From positions 1 through 64,000 of the forward strand of contig JAJPGT010000070.1 in the NCBI GenBank assembly GCA_021325655.1: a stretch of 64,000 nt of DNA. The letters are read 5' to 3'. Below the pieces are notes generated by a model. It searched no databases, was not told the DNA's origin, and saw only the letters and a program-made list of their open reading frames with translations. Position numbers and translations under genes: made by a program. The DNA is from Pseudomonadota bacterium (lineage in GTDB: Bacteria; Chloroflexota; UBA6077; JAJPGT01). Positions within the stretch are counted from its first letter, which is position 1; each line of letters begins with the position of its first letter. Shown here piece by piece: positions 17,998 through 27,460 of the stretch.

Positions 17998-18480
17998 CTA
18001 TGCCTCGGACTCGTCGCGCGGCTCGGAGCCGGGCTCGATCATTCCCTTGACGGGACGCAGCAGCCACAGGGCGAGCAGGCCGGCGACGGTGGTGAACACC
18101 GCCAGCGGCTCCATGCCCGCCCCGATGAGCAGCCCGATCGCAGCGACAAGCCAGATGCTGGCCGCGGTGGTCAGGCCGCGGATCGTGTCGGCGGTCTTCC
18201 AGATCGTCCCGGCGCCAAGAAAGCCGACCCCGCTGACGATCTGCGCCGCGATGCGGGCCGGGTCGCGCGCGGTGCCCAGCCCCACGTAGCCGTAGCCAGA
18301 GGCGATGGCGAAGCAGGTGGCGCCTGCGCACACCAGCATGTGGGTGCGCAGCCCCGCCGGCCGGTGGCGCCACTCGCGTTCCCAGCCGATTGCCGCCCCG
18401 AGCAGAAGCGCGAGCAGGACCTCACCCATCTCCCGCAGGCTCTGCGCGCTCACCAGATCCGCCAGGTTGACCGCGTTCAT
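17998..18480 (-). CDS. MgtC/SapB family membrane protein
   Basis: 160-aa protein with four to five spans and the family signature LGAAIGWEREWRHRPAGLRT at residues ~27-46, then GVGFLGAGTIWK. MgtC proteins modulate F-type ATPase activity and Mg2+/phosphate homeostasis in other bacteria; a transporter role is not established. Start ATG at 18480 is preceded by AAAGGTGG; an upstream in-frame start would add 17 basic residues. Confidence 0.88.
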   Translation of the reverse strand: MNAVNLADLVSAQSLREMGEVLLALLLGAAIGWEREWRHRPAGLRTHMLVCAGATCFAIASGYGYVGLGTARDPARIAAQIVSGVGFLGAGTIWKTADTIRGLTTAASIWLVAAIGLLIGAGMEPLAVFTTVAGLLALWLLRPVKGMIEPGSEPRDESEA

Positions 18481-18568
18481 CTCCCCCACCTTTGGTCTGC
18501 CGCTACGGCTTGCCCGCGGACGCTGTTGCACGGCGAATGCCTGCCCCGGGCTCTGGTGGCCGGATGGT

Positions 18569-18988
18569 ATGCTCCGGCTCGTGCGGACCGAGCTGGCGCC
18601 GGACGAGGCTGAGCTGCTGGAGGCGGCGCGCGCTGTCGCGCCCCGTGCCTGGGTGCCCTTCTCGCGCTTCCGGGTCGGCGCGGCGCTGGTCGGCGCCGAC
18701 GGCGTGGTGTACCGAGGGGCGAACGTCGAGAACGCCAGCTACGGGCTAACCATGTGCGCCGAGCGGGTTGCCCTGTTCCAGGCGGTCATCGCCGGCGCTC
18801 GGCCGATTCGCATCTGCGCGGTCGCCTGTATCGACGCGCCGCCGGAGCTGGGCAGCGCCGGCCGGACGCCCTGCGGCGCCTGCCGCCAGCTCCTGGCCGA
18901 GCACATGCTACCGGACGGCCGGGTGGTGGTAGACGGCGCGGGTGTCTACACCATCGCCGAGCTGCTGCCCGAGGCGTTCCACCTGTAG
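18569..18988 (+). CDS. cdd: Cytidine deaminase
   Basis: Hydrolytic deaminase that converts cytidine or deoxycytidine to uridine for pyrimidine salvage. It is a 139-aa homotetramer-type enzyme. Zinc ligands are Cys63, Cys102 and Cys105, with the proton-shuttle Glu65 in MCAERVALF and the second motif PCGACRQ. The substrate-binding FSRFRVGAAL and NVENASYG segments are intact. Start ATG 18569 has a weak ribosome site; the GTG four codons on is an alternative. Confidence 0.95.
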   Translation: MLRLVRTELAPDEAELLEAARAVAPRAWVPFSRFRVGAALVGADGVVYRGANVENASYGLTMCAERVALFQAVIAGARPIRICAVACIDAPPELGSAGRTPCGACRQLLAEHMLPDGRVVVDGAGVYTIAELLPEAFHL

Positions 18989-19015
18989 CTCGGGAGCGGC
19001 CGCTGGCCGGGCCGG

Positions 19016-20011
19016 TTAGCGGATCTCGGCCACCCGCACCGGCCGATGCTCGGCCCGGGAGCGGTCGGCGGCGATGGCGATCCGCAGCGCCTCCAGCGCG
19101 TCACGGCCGGTGCAGGGGTTCTGCGCTCGGCCGCGGGCCAGCTCCAGGAAGTGGGCCAGCTCCGCGCGGTAGGCGTGGCCGAAGCGCACCGTGAAGTCCC
19201 GGTAGCCCGGCTCGCTGGGCGGGGGCACACCTGGCTCGACCGAACGGAGCGGGGTGTGGGCGTCCAGCCCAACGGCGATGCTCTCGCGCGAGCCGAACAG
19301 CTCCATCCGAATGTCGTAGCCGCGTGGGTCGTGGCGGCCGCCCGTCATCGCCACCAGCACCCCGTCGGCCATTTGCAGCACCGCCGCCGAGGTATCTACA
19401 TCGCCGTAGCGGGCGAACTGCTCGAAGGCGCGGACGGTCCCGAGCGCGTAGATCTCCTCCACCTCGCCGCCGGTGACCCAGCGCAGGATGTCGAAGTCGT
19501 GGATGTGCAGGTCGCGGAAGATGCCGCCGGAGGCGGGGATGTACTCCTCGTGGGGCGGCGCCGGGTCGTGGCCGGCGATGCGGACGGAGTACAGAGTGCC
19601 CAGCTCGCCCTGCTCACGCATCCGCTTTGCCTCGGCGTAGCCCGGGTCGAAGCGGCGCTGGAAGCCGATCTGCAGCACTCCGCTCTGCTGCTCCACCCGG
19701 TCCACGATCGCCAGGCTGTCCTCCCAGGTCAGGGCGATCGGCTTCTCGCAGAAGGTGGGCAGGCCGGCGTCCAGGCAGGCGGTGATCAGGCTGGCGTGGG
19801 CGCTGGTGGCCGCGGCGATCACTACCGCGTCGGGCCTGGAACCGATCGCGGCGTCGATCGACATCGCCTGTCCGCCAACCTGCTGCGCCACGGCTGCCGC
19901 CCGCGCTTCGTCGACGTCTGCCACGATGAGCGTCTCCACGTCGGGATGCGCGGTGAGTGTGGTAGCGTGAAACGTCCCGATGCGTCCCGCGCCCAGCAGC
20001 GCGACTTTCAT
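19016..20011 (-). CDS. Gfo/Idh/MocA family oxidoreductase, inositol 2-dehydrogenase-like
   Basis: NAD(P)-dependent dehydrogenase of 331 aa. The Rossmann motif GAGRIG lies at residues 7-12, the family EKP at 89-91, and the inositol-dehydrogenase catalytic pattern GGIFRDLHIHDFD at 162-174 supplies Asp167 and His171. This suggests oxidation of a cyclitol or related polyol. Start ATG 20011 has an AAGGGGGAAG site. No other iol genes are nearby, so the physiological substrate is open. Confidence 0.88.
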   Translation of the reverse strand: MKVALLGAGRIGTFHATTLTAHPDVETLIVADVDEARAAAVAQQVGGQAMSIDAAIGSRPDAVVIAAATSAHASLITACLDAGLPTFCEKPIALTWEDSLAIVDRVEQQSGVLQIGFQRRFDPGYAEAKRMREQGELGTLYSVRIAGHDPAPPHEEYIPASGGIFRDLHIHDFDILRWVTGGEVEEIYALGTVRAFEQFARYGDVDTSAAVLQMADGVLVAMTGGRHDPRGYDIRMELFGSRESIAVGLDAHTPLRSVEPGVPPPSEPGYRDFTVRFGHAYRAELAHFLELARGRAQNPCTGRDALEALRIAIAADRSRAEHRPVRVAEIR

Positions 20012-20243
20012 GCCCGTCTTCCCCCTTGGTCTGGGTGTGGGTGAGCCTGGACCCCGCCGCGCCTCTGCTCCCCTGGGCGGCAGGCGCAGCCGTGTCGGCC
20101 ACAGCCGTGGCGGGATTGTACCGGCCGGCGTGGACCACGGGGCAGGCCGCTGCGCGGCCGGGGCCACATCCGACGGACGGCTGCCGCCGGGCGGTACACT
20201 CCACTGCGCTCGCGTGGGCTGTGGCCCACGCCTGGAGATTGCC

Positions 20244-20516
20244 GTGCTGCCAACCACACGCTCCAGCCTGATCGAGTCGCTCCTGTCCAATGCCTGGGCC
20301 GCGCTGCTCCAGGAGCGCGAGCCAGTGGCCTGCGCCGATAGCGACGTGGTCCACGCCGGGGAGCCAGGCGACGCGTGCAAGATAGCCGCGCGGGGCACCG
20401 CGGCGGTGATCAAGCTGCTCGGCGGCGAGGTCGCTGCCCCGCCGGGCGCTCAGGGCTCGCCACGGGCTATGGACCTGTTCCTGTCGTTGGCGCGCCGGGG
20501 CGCGCGCCTCCGCTAG
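20244..20516 (+). CDS. Small hypothetical protein coupled to membrane protein
   Basis: Possible 90-residue protein with no domain I recognise. The middle holds a hydrophilic segment (DSDVVHAGEPGDACKIAARG) followed by a short hydrophobic patch and a basic tail. Evidence that it is real: a GGAG site 6 nt before the GTG, and a stop codon that overlaps the next start as TAGTG, which implies translational coupling. Composition does not exclude a chance frame. Confidence 0.4.
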   Translation: MLPTTRSSLIESLLSNAWAALLQEREPVACADSDVVHAGEPGDACKIAARGTAAVIKLLGGEVAAPPGAQGSPRAMDLFLSLARRGARLR

Positions 20517-22294
20517 TGCGCGTCTCCGGCGTCGCCCCCCGCGCCCCACTCTCCGCCCCCGGCCGGCGCGCCGTTTCGGGAGCCCGCGCCGCGCTGCCGA
20601 CGTTCCTCGCGCTCCGGGGCGGCCTGGGGGTGGCGCTGGCCCTGCTCGCGCTGCCGCTCCTACTCACCTGGCCGCTCGCGCTGCACCTGGGGAGCCAGCT
20701 CCCAGGCGACCGGCCCGCCGACGCCCTGATTCACACCCACCAGCTCTGGTGGGTGGCGCGGGCGCTCAGCTCCCTCTCGAACCCTTACCAGAGTCCGATC
20801 ATCCTCTATCCGGATGGGGCTCGGCTGTACTTCGAGACGCTGGTGCCGCTGGATGGGCTGCTGGCCTGGGCGCCGCTGCGGCTGTTCGGCCCGCTCGTCG
20901 CCTACAACCTGGTGCTGCTGCTGATGCTCGCGGCGAACGGGCTGGCCGCCTGGGCGCTGGCGACGCGCGTGGCCGGGAGCCGGTCCGCCGGCGCGGTCGG
21001 CGCGCTGGTGTATGCCGCCAGCCCCTACCTGCTAAACCACGTCCGCACCGGCCACCTGGGCGTGGTGTCGGCGTGCTGGGCGCCGCTGGCGCTGCTCGGG
21101 CTGCTGAACGCGCTCCGCACCCGCCGGCCGGGCTGGATCATCCTGGCCGGCGGGGCGCTCGCCGCCGCCGCCTACACCGACCTCCAGGCCGGCCTGGCGC
21201 TGGCGCTGCTGGCCGCGCTGCTGCTGGTCCGGGAGGTCCTCATCCGACCGCGACAGCTTGCTGGCAGCATCGCGGTGCTTGGGGCGAGCGGGGCGCTGGC
21301 GCTCGCGCTGGCTGCCCCACTGCTCGCCGGGGCGCTCGACGAAGCCCGCCAGGGCGCCGGGGTCATCCCTCCCGAGCGCTACGCGGTGCGCAACTCAGCC
21401 GATCTGCTCGCCTTCATCAGCCCTTCACCGCTGCACCCGCTCTGGGGTGGGGCGATGCGGGCCTGGTACCACCAGCGGCAGCTCGATCTGGAAGACGAGG
21501 CGGTAGTGTACCCCGGGCTGGCGGCGCTGGCGCTGGCTGCGCTCGGGCTCCGCTCCCGCGCCACCCGCCGGCCGTTCTGGGCGGTTGCCGCGCTGCTGCT
21601 GGCGGCGCTGTCGCTCGGCCCGCTGCTGCACCTGGGCGGCCCCGACGGCCTGCTGGCGCTGCCCGGCGGCATCCCAACGCCCTATGCGCTGCTGCAAGTG
21701 CTGCCCTACGTCGCCATTGGGCGCACCCCGGCGCGCTTCATGGGGATGGCGATGCTCTGCCTGGCCCTGCTCGCCGCGCAGGGCGTTGTCACCCTGCGCG
21801 AGTGGCTGCGCTGGCCAGCGCTGGCTGCCCCGCTGGCCGCGCTGCTGGTCGGCTTCGAGTTCCTGTCGCTGCCGTTTCCCCTCTCCACCCCACACGTCCC
21901 GGGCGGCTACCAGTACCTGGTCCAGCAGGGCTGCCGCGGCCCGATCCTGGAGCTGCCGGTGGATGCTGGTGGAGCTGACCAGAAAGCCCGACTGTTCTTC
22001 CAGACGCTGCACGGCTGCCCGATCTCGGGCGGCTATCGGGCCCGGGGAGGCGACCAGACGAGTCTGGGGGCGCTCTGGCGGCGGGTGGCCCGGCAGGGCG
22101 AGACCACTTCCCCGCTGGCGCTGCGGCTCGGGGAGCGGGTCCGGAGGCTCGGTTTCCAGTATGTCGTGCTCTGGAAGCCGGCCTACGAGTCAGCCGAGGA
22201 GCGGCGGCGGGACGACGCGCTCGTCGCCGCGCTGTTCCCTGGTCCGCCGGTGTTCGAAGACGCCGAGACCGCGGTGTACCAGGTGGGCGACTGA
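20516..22294 (+). CDS. Large multi-span membrane protein, GT-C glycosyltransferase-like
   Basis: 592 aa with about eleven predicted spans starting at ~35, an extracytoplasmic loop after the first span (HTHQLWWVARALSS) and a soluble C-terminal part (~460-592). The architecture resembles GT-C fold polyprenyl-sugar transferases, but I see no diagnostic catalytic motif and the first-loop Asp pattern is not clear (GDRPADAL). The GTG start overlaps the stop of the small upstream ORF (TAGTG). A role in cell-envelope glycosylation is inference. Confidence 0.75.
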   Translation: MRVSGVAPRAPLSAPGRRAVSGARAALPTFLALRGGLGVALALLALPLLLTWPLALHLGSQLPGDRPADALIHTHQLWWVARALSSLSNPYQSPIILYPDGARLYFETLVPLDGLLAWAPLRLFGPLVAYNLVLLLMLAANGLAAWALATRVAGSRSAGAVGALVYAASPYLLNHVRTGHLGVVSACWAPLALLGLLNALRTRRPGWIILAGGALAAAAYTDLQAGLALALLAALLLVREVLIRPRQLAGSIAVLGASGALALALAAPLLAGALDEARQGAGVIPPERYAVRNSADLLAFISPSPLHPLWGGAMRAWYHQRQLDLEDEAVVYPGLAALALAALGLRSRATRRPFWAVAALLLAALSLGPLLHLGGPDGLLALPGGIPTPYALLQVLPYVAIGRTPARFMGMAMLCLALLAAQGVVTLREWLRWPALAAPLAALLVGFEFLSLPFPLSTPHVPGGYQYLVQQGCRGPILELPVDAGGADQKARLFFQTLHGCPISGGYRARGGDQTSLGALWRRVARQGETTSPLALRLGERVRRLGFQYVVLWKPAYESAEERRRDDALVAALFPGPPVFEDAETAVYQVGD

Positions 22295-22348
22295 GGCGCG
22301 GCGGCCGAGCTGGCGCCCGTGCTACCCTGGCACTGGAGACGAAGCGGA

Positions 22349-23800
22349 ATGCCTGACGATCGGCCGCGAGCGCGGGTGCGGCGGGCGAAGATCATCGCCA
22401 CGCTCGGCCCGGCCACGGACGGGCTCGAGCGCGACCTGGTAGCCGCCGGGCTGGACGTGGCCCGACTCAACTTCTCCCATGGCGAGCCGGAGGAGCACGC
22501 CCGCCGCTGCCGGGCAGTGCGCGCGGCGGCGCAGGAGCTCGGACGCAGTGTCGCGGTGCTCCAGGACCTCCAGGGGCCGAAGATCCGCGTTGGGCGGCTG
22601 GCCGGCGGCGGCCCGGTGATGCTCACTCCCGGCCAGCAGCTCTCCATCACGACCCAGGACGTGCTCGGCACCGCCGACCGGATCTCCACCACCTACCAGG
22701 GACTGCCCCGCGACGTGAAGCCCGGCGACACCCTGCTGCTCGACGACGGCCGGCTGCGGCTCGTCGCCACCGCCGTCGGCGACGACGAGGTGCAGGCGCG
22801 GGTGGAGGAGGGCGGACTGCTGGGCGAGCACAAGGGGATCAACCTGCCGGGCGTGGCCATCTCCGCGCCAGCACTCACCGACAAGGATCGCGCCGACCTG
22901 CGCTTCGGGCTCGACGAGCTGGAGGTGGACTACGTCGCCCTCTCCTTCATCCGCTCGGGTGACGAGGTGCGGGAGGCGCGCGAGCTGGTGCGCCACCTCG
23001 GCCACGACACCCCGCTGGTGGCGAAGCTGGAGAAGCGCGAGGCGATCGAGCATCTAGAAGACATCCTCGCCGCCGCCGACGCGGTGATGGTCGCCCGCGG
23101 CGACCTTGGCGTCGAGCTGTCGCCCGAGCAGGTGCCGCTACTGCAGAAGACTATGATCCAGCGCGCCAACGCCCGTGGGCTGCCGGTCATCACGGCGACC
23201 CAGATGCTGGAAAGCATGCGCGAGTCCGATACGCCAACGCGCGCCGAGGCGACGGACGTGGCGAACGCCATCTGGGATGGCACCGACGCAGTGATGCTCT
23301 CCGCCGAGACCGCGACCGGGCGCCACCCGCTACTGGTATTGCGAATGATGGACCGTATCGTCCGCGCCGCGGAGACGGCGGAGCTGCCGGAGCGCCCCTG
23401 GGCACGCCAGCGGCGCGCCGAGGACCGCCGGGCGCTGGGCCAGGCGGCAGCGGTGACCCATGCCGCCCGGGTCCTGGCTGAGGACCTGCGGGCGTGCGCC
23501 ATCGTCGGTATCACTCGCACTGGCCGAACGGCTGAGCTGCTCTCGCGCGGGCGGGCCCGAACGCCGATTTACGCCTTCAGCCCGGACGTGGCCGTCTGCC
23601 GCCGGCTGGCGCTGTGGTGGGGCGTCATCCCGGTCTCGCTGCCGCTGGCGCAGGGGCTGGAGGCGAACATCGCGGCGATGGAGCAGTATCTGCTGGGTCA
23701 CGCTGGAGCACAGCCCGGCGAGATGGTGGTCATCGCCGGGGCCCACCCGTTCGAGGCCGGAGTGCACACCAACTTTGTCAAGTGCCAGGTGCTGCGCTGA
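22349..23800 (+). CDS. pyk: Pyruvate kinase
   Basis: Last glycolytic step: phosphoenolpyruvate plus ADP to pyruvate plus ATP, in the cytoplasm. 483 aa, standard length. It begins RRAKIIATLGPAT (~11-23); ARLNFSHGE (~38-46) supplies the K+/phosphate site, MVARGDLGVEL the Mg2+ region, and TATQMLESM...PTRAEATDVANAIWDGTDAVML the PROSITE-type core. The C-terminal domain (~350-483) contains the conserved ITRTGRTAELLSRGRARTPI segment. Start ATG 22349 was chosen at the family start. Confidence 0.97.
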   Translation: MPDDRPRARVRRAKIIATLGPATDGLERDLVAAGLDVARLNFSHGEPEEHARRCRAVRAAAQELGRSVAVLQDLQGPKIRVGRLAGGGPVMLTPGQQLSITTQDVLGTADRISTTYQGLPRDVKPGDTLLLDDGRLRLVATAVGDDEVQARVEEGGLLGEHKGINLPGVAISAPALTDKDRADLRFGLDELEVDYVALSFIRSGDEVREARELVRHLGHDTPLVAKLEKREAIEHLEDILAAADAVMVARGDLGVELSPEQVPLLQKTMIQRANARGLPVITATQMLESMRESDTPTRAEATDVANAIWDGTDAVMLSAETATGRHPLLVLRMMDRIVRAAETAELPERPWARQRRAEDRRALGQAAAVTHAARVLAEDLRACAIVGITRTGRTAELLSRGRARTPIYAFSPDVAVCRRLALWWGVIPVSLPLAQGLEANIAAMEQYLLGHAGAQPGEMVVIAGAHPFEAGVHTNFVKCQVLR

Positions 23801-23821
23801 GCGCGGCGGGTTGGACAGCGT

Positions 23822-24094
23822 TCAGCGGGAGCGGGGCTGGCCCGTTCCCGGGCGGACGTAGCGGGCAGCGGCGCGCACCCCGCGCAACAGCGCCCGCAGC
23901 GCGGCGCGCCGCAGCGGGCTGCCGCCGCGCTGCTCGATCCACGCCTCGAACTCGTCCAGCACCTCCGCGCGAGTGCCAGGCGCCGGTTCTGGCTGGTGCG
24001 GTGGCGGCTGCTGGCTCGGCATGCTCCCGTCCGGGTGGAGTATCAGGTCGCGGGTCACGGCTCGCGCAGTTCTGACACCGGCGTACAGCGACAT
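23822..24094 (-). CDS. Small hypothetical protein downstream of lspA
   Basis: 90-residue soluble protein with no recognised domain. A proline/glutamine-rich stretch (~25-45) is followed by an amphipathic region (LDEFEAWIEQRGG) and an arginine-rich C-terminus. Its ATG overlaps the lspA stop by one base (TGATG), which supports co-translation with lspA. It converges on pyk with 21 bp between stops. Confidence 0.55.
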   Translation of the reverse strand: MSLYAGVRTARAVTRDLILHPDGSMPSQQPPPHQPEPAPGTRAEVLDEFEAWIEQRGGSPLRRAALRALLRGVRAAARYVRPGTGQPRSR

Positions 24095-24609
24095 CAGCGC
24101 CCGGTGAGACCTGCCCCTGGGCGAGCCAGTGCATCATGGCCCGGGGCCGAGGAGCGCGGCGGAGAGCCTGACGTGAGGCCGCGGGCGAGCAGCGCAACGC
24201 CCAGGACGATCGCCGCATCGGCGAGGTTGAAGGCCGGCCAGCGCCAGCGGCCGAGCCCGAGGTCCAGGAAATCCGTCACCGTCCCCTGGCGGGCGCGGTC
24301 GAGCGCGTTGCTGGCCCAGCCGCCGGCGACCAGCCCGCCCCCAACGACACCGGCGGGGGAGGAGACGCGGCGCGTGAGGAACAGCAGCATCGCCGGGGCG
24401 AGCGCGGTTGCCAGGGCAGCCAGGCGCGGCTGGCGATGCAACAGTCCGAAGGCGATCCCCGGGTTCTCTACCCGGCGCAGCCGGATCCACTCGCCAAGCA
24501 GCGCCTGGGGGGCATCGGGGGCGAGACGGGCGCGCGCCGCCCGCTTGGTGCACTGATCCGCGGCGAGTACCGCGGCGGCGGCGAGCGCGGTCAGAAGCGG
24601 CCGCGGCAC
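24094..24609 (-). CDS. lspA: Signal peptidase II (prolipoprotein)
   Basis: Membrane aspartyl protease (171 aa) that removes signal peptides from lipoproteins such as those at 34458 and 37706. Catalytic dyad Asp113 (VTDF) and Asp131 (FNLADA) is present, along with the family motifs DQCTK, VENPGIAFG and GGWASNALDR. Four spans are expected. The GTG start lies one base after the Fe-S carrier stop, and the last codon overlaps a small ORF, making a three-gene minus-strand operon. Confidence 0.95.
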   Translation of the reverse strand: MPRPLLTALAAAAVLAADQCTKRAARARLAPDAPQALLGEWIRLRRVENPGIAFGLLHRQPRLAALATALAPAMLLFLTRRVSSPAGVVGGGLVAGGWASNALDRARQGTVTDFLDLGLGRWRWPAFNLADAAIVLGVALLARGLTSGSPPRSSAPGHDALARPGAGLTGR

Positions 24610-24610
24610 G

Positions 24611-24979
24611 CTAGTGGCAGGGCTTGGCCCGGCCGGCGTCCGCGGCGGTCTTGAAGGAGCTACCGCAGGCGCAGGTGGTCACGGCTTGCGGGTTGTGGAC
24701 GGTAAAGCCGCCCCCCATGAGCGCGTCGACAAAATCGATCTGCGCCCCTTCCAGGTACTGGGCGCTGAAGGGGTCGACGACGACCCTCAGGTTGTCGCCG
24801 TACCCGAAGACGTAGTCGTCGTCGCCGGGCTGGTCCTCGAGGGCCATACCGTAGGAGAATCCTGAGCAGCCGCCCGGGCTGACGTAGACCCGCAGGGCGA
24901 GGTCCGCTCGTCCTTGCTTAATGAGCAGGTTCTTGAGCTGGTTTCGTGCGCTTTCCGTCAGCGTGATCGGCGTTGGCAT
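24611..24979 (-). CDS. erpA: A-type iron-sulfur cluster carrier (ErpA/IscA/HesB family)
   Basis: 122-aa protein that accepts and delivers Fe-S clusters to apo-proteins; candidate clients here are the Complex I and hydrogenase subunits. The three conserved cysteines are present: Cys38 (GGCSG), Cys103 and Cys105 (TCACGSSF). Start ATG 24979 follows an AGAGGGG site; a longer frame is overlapped by the divergent pncB leader. The ErpA versus IscA label is not certain. Confidence 0.92.
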   Translation of the reverse strand: MPTPITLTESARNQLKNLLIKQGRADLALRVYVSPGGCSGFSYGMALEDQPGDDDYVFGYGDNLRVVVDPFSAQYLEGAQIDFVDALMGGGFTVHNPQAVTTCACGSSFKTAADAGRAKPCH

Positions 24980-25103
24980 CGCAATATCCCCTCTGGGAAC
25001 GGGCGCTCCACTGGTACTATACCTGAGGCTGCGTGTGGTACTTGAGAACACTCATGCCGCGCCGCCTATTCCATCACCGCGGACACTGCGCTGGAAGGGG
25101 TCA

Positions 25104-26549
25104 GTGAACGGATACCCGCTGCGCCACCCCGGGCTGATGACCGACCTGTACCATCCGGACTCCGCCTACGTCGCCTGGCGGGCCGGGATGAACGGCGAGA
25201 CGACGTTCGACCTGTATGCCCGCCGGGCGCCTTTCGGCGGCAGCTACCTGCTGGTCGCCGGCGTGGAGATGGCGGTCGCCTTCGTCCGCGAGTTCCGCTA
25301 CACCGACGAGGATCTCCGCTATCTGTCGCAGATTCGCGACTACGACGTAGCGTTTCTCGACGTGCTGCGCAAGCTCCGCTTCACCGGCGAGGTGCTGGCG
25401 ATGCCAGAGGGCACAGTGGCCTTCCCGAACGAGCCGCTGCTGCGCGTTACCGGGCCGTTCCGCGAGGCGCTGCTGCTCGAGTCTGGCCTGCTGCAGGCGA
25501 TCAACCTGAGCACGCTCATCGCCACCAAGGCCTCGCGGGTGGTATGGGCGGCGCAAGGGCGTCCGGTGGCCGAGTTCGCCTTTCGGCGGGCTCAGGAGCC
25601 GTACACGGTCGCACGCTCGTGCTACATCGGCGGCTGTAGCAGCACCTCCTTTCTTGCCGCCGCCTACGACTACCGGCTCCGCGCCACCGGGACGATCCCG
25701 CACGCGCTGGTGCAGTTATTCGGAACCGAGCGCGAGGCGTTCGAAGCAGTCGCGGAGAGCTTCAACCGCTACACCCTGCTGCTGGACACCTATGACGTCC
25801 GGCAGAGCGTCGAGACCGCCATCGAGGTGGCGCACAAGTATCGGGATCGGCTCGGGCACACACTCGCGGCGGTGCGGCTCGACTCCGGCGACCTGGTGGA
25901 GATGAGCCGCTACGTCCGGGCGGCGCTGGATCGCGGCGGCCTGCCCGACGTGCGGATCCTGCTCAGCGGCGACCTCGACGAGTTCAAGATCCACGAGCTG
26001 CTTCAGGCGGGCGCCCCGGTGGACGGCTTCGGGGTTGGCACCAGCGTGGGCGTGGGCGCCGGCTCAGTGGAGCAGGACATCGAGGGCGGAACGCTGGGCG
26101 GCGTTTACAAGGAAGTCCAGTATGTCGACGCCTCCGGCCGCGTCCGTCCCACCGTGAAGGTGGCAGGCGATAAGAGCACCTACCCGGGCAAGAAGGAGGT
26201 GTACCGCGTGGGACGCTTCGAGTACGACGTGGTGCAGCTCGCCCACGAGCCGAAGCCGCCTCACAGCGAGCGGCTGCTCAAACCGGTGATCGTCGGCGGG
26301 GAGCTGGTGCCGGGCGCCCTGCCGCCGCTGTCGGAGGTGCGGGAGCTGGCCGAGCGCAACCTGGCCCAGCTTCCGGCCCCCTACCACGAGCTCGTCACCA
26401 CCAAGCCGTATCCGGTGCGCTTCAGCCAGGAGCTCTGTGCGCTGCGCGATCGGACCATTGCCGAGCATCAGGCGCGCCTCCCCGGCAGTACCGGCCAGCG
26501 CAGCCCGGCCGAGGATGGCCAGGCGGGCGCCACGGTGGACGGCGCGTGA
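25104..26549 (+). CDS. pncB: Nicotinate phosphoribosyltransferase
   Basis: Converts nicotinate and PRPP to nicotinate mononucleotide in NAD salvage. 481 aa. Conserved segments: TDLYHPDSAY (residues ~13-22), EFAFRRAQEP, LLDTYD, RLDSGDL, and the phosphate-binding GFGVGTSV. The GTG at 25104 has a GGAAGGGG site 3 nt upstream and puts TDLY where the family has it. The stop overlaps the next gene as GTGA. The arginine/glycine-poor C-terminal tail after ~450 is less conserved. Confidence 0.95.
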   Translation: MNGYPLRHPGLMTDLYHPDSAYVAWRAGMNGETTFDLYARRAPFGGSYLLVAGVEMAVAFVREFRYTDEDLRYLSQIRDYDVAFLDVLRKLRFTGEVLAMPEGTVAFPNEPLLRVTGPFREALLLESGLLQAINLSTLIATKASRVVWAAQGRPVAEFAFRRAQEPYTVARSCYIGGCSSTSFLAAAYDYRLRATGTIPHALVQLFGTEREAFEAVAESFNRYTLLLDTYDVRQSVETAIEVAHKYRDRLGHTLAAVRLDSGDLVEMSRYVRAALDRGGLPDVRILLSGDLDEFKIHELLQAGAPVDGFGVGTSVGVGAGSVEQDIEGGTLGGVYKEVQYVDASGRVRPTVKVAGDKSTYPGKKEVYRVGRFEYDVVQLAHEPKPPHSERLLKPVIVGGELVPGALPPLSEVRELAERNLAQLPAPYHELVTTKPYPVRFSQELCALRDRTIAEHQARLPGSTGQRSPAEDGQAGATVDGA

Positions 26550-27373
26550 CCTCCCGCGACGCCCCGTCCAACCCGGCGCTGCCGGCGCCCCCCGAGCCGC
26601 GCTGTGTCCGCCTCGAGCGCGAGGGACACCTGGCAGCGATCATTCTGGATCGTCCCCAGGCGCTGAACGCCATCTCCAGCCAGCTCGCCGCTGAGCTGAT
26701 CGAGGTCCTCGCGGCGCTCCGTGACGATCACGACGTCTGGGTCGCGCTGCTCCGCTCCTCGAGCGAGCGCGCCTTCTGCGTCGGCGCGGACCTGAAGGAA
26801 CGCCAGGGGATGGACCTGGACGGCTGGCGCCGGCAGCGGGCACTGTTCACTCGGATGTTCCGGGCGCTCTATGACCTGGAGATGCCGGTGATCGCGGAGG
26901 TAGCCGGCTACTGCCTGGGCGGCGGGCTGGAGCTGGCGATGCTGTGCGACTTCATCTATGCCGGCGAGCAGGCGGAATTCGGCCTGCCTGAGGTGCGCGT
27001 CGGCATCATTCCGGGCGGAGCCGGGACGCAGAGCCTGCCGCGCCTGGTCGGCCGTACGCTCGCCCGCGAGCTGATCTTCACCGGCCGGCGGATCAGCGCC
27101 CAGGAGGCGCAGCGGATCGGGCTGGTGAACCGGGTGGTTCCCCAGGCTGAGCTCTCGGCCGCGGTTCGCGAGGTCGCCGAGCAGATCCTGGCCAATGGGC
27201 CGCTGGCAGTCCGCCAGGCGAAGCGGGCGATCAGCCGCGGTGTGGACGCGGATTTTCTGACCGGCTGGGCCCTGGAGAGCGAGGCCTACACCGCGACGCT
27301 GCTCAGCGAGGATCGCGTGGAAGGCATCCGTGCCTTCAATGAGAAGCGCCGCCCCCGCTTCCGTGGAGTGTAG
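26546..27373 (+). CDS. Enoyl-CoA hydratase/isomerase family protein
   Basis: Crotonase-fold enzyme of 275 aa. The CoA/oxyanion elements FCVGADLKER and YCLGGGLELAMLCDF are intact, and a catalytic Glu is in GLPEVRVGIIPGGAGTQ. This resembles AUH/methylglutaconyl-CoA hydratase-like members. The GTG start overlaps the pncB stop by 4 bp, so it is translationally coupled although functionally unrelated. No other beta-oxidation genes are close. Confidence 0.9.
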   Translation: MTSRDAPSNPALPAPPEPRCVRLEREGHLAAIILDRPQALNAISSQLAAELIEVLAALRDDHDVWVALLRSSSERAFCVGADLKERQGMDLDGWRRQRALFTRMFRALYDLEMPVIAEVAGYCLGGGLELAMLCDFIYAGEQAEFGLPEVRVGIIPGGAGTQSLPRLVGRTLARELIFTGRRISAQEAQRIGLVNRVVPQAELSAAVREVAEQILANGPLAVRQAKRAISRGVDADFLTGWALESEAYTATLLSEDRVEGIRAFNEKRRPRFRGV

Positions 27374-27460
27374 CGGCTCCGAGCGGCGTGGTCTGGCCGT
27401 GCTATGCTGGGAAAGGCTGGCCTGCCAGGCGTGGCAGCCGCTGGATCGGGGAGGTGGGCG

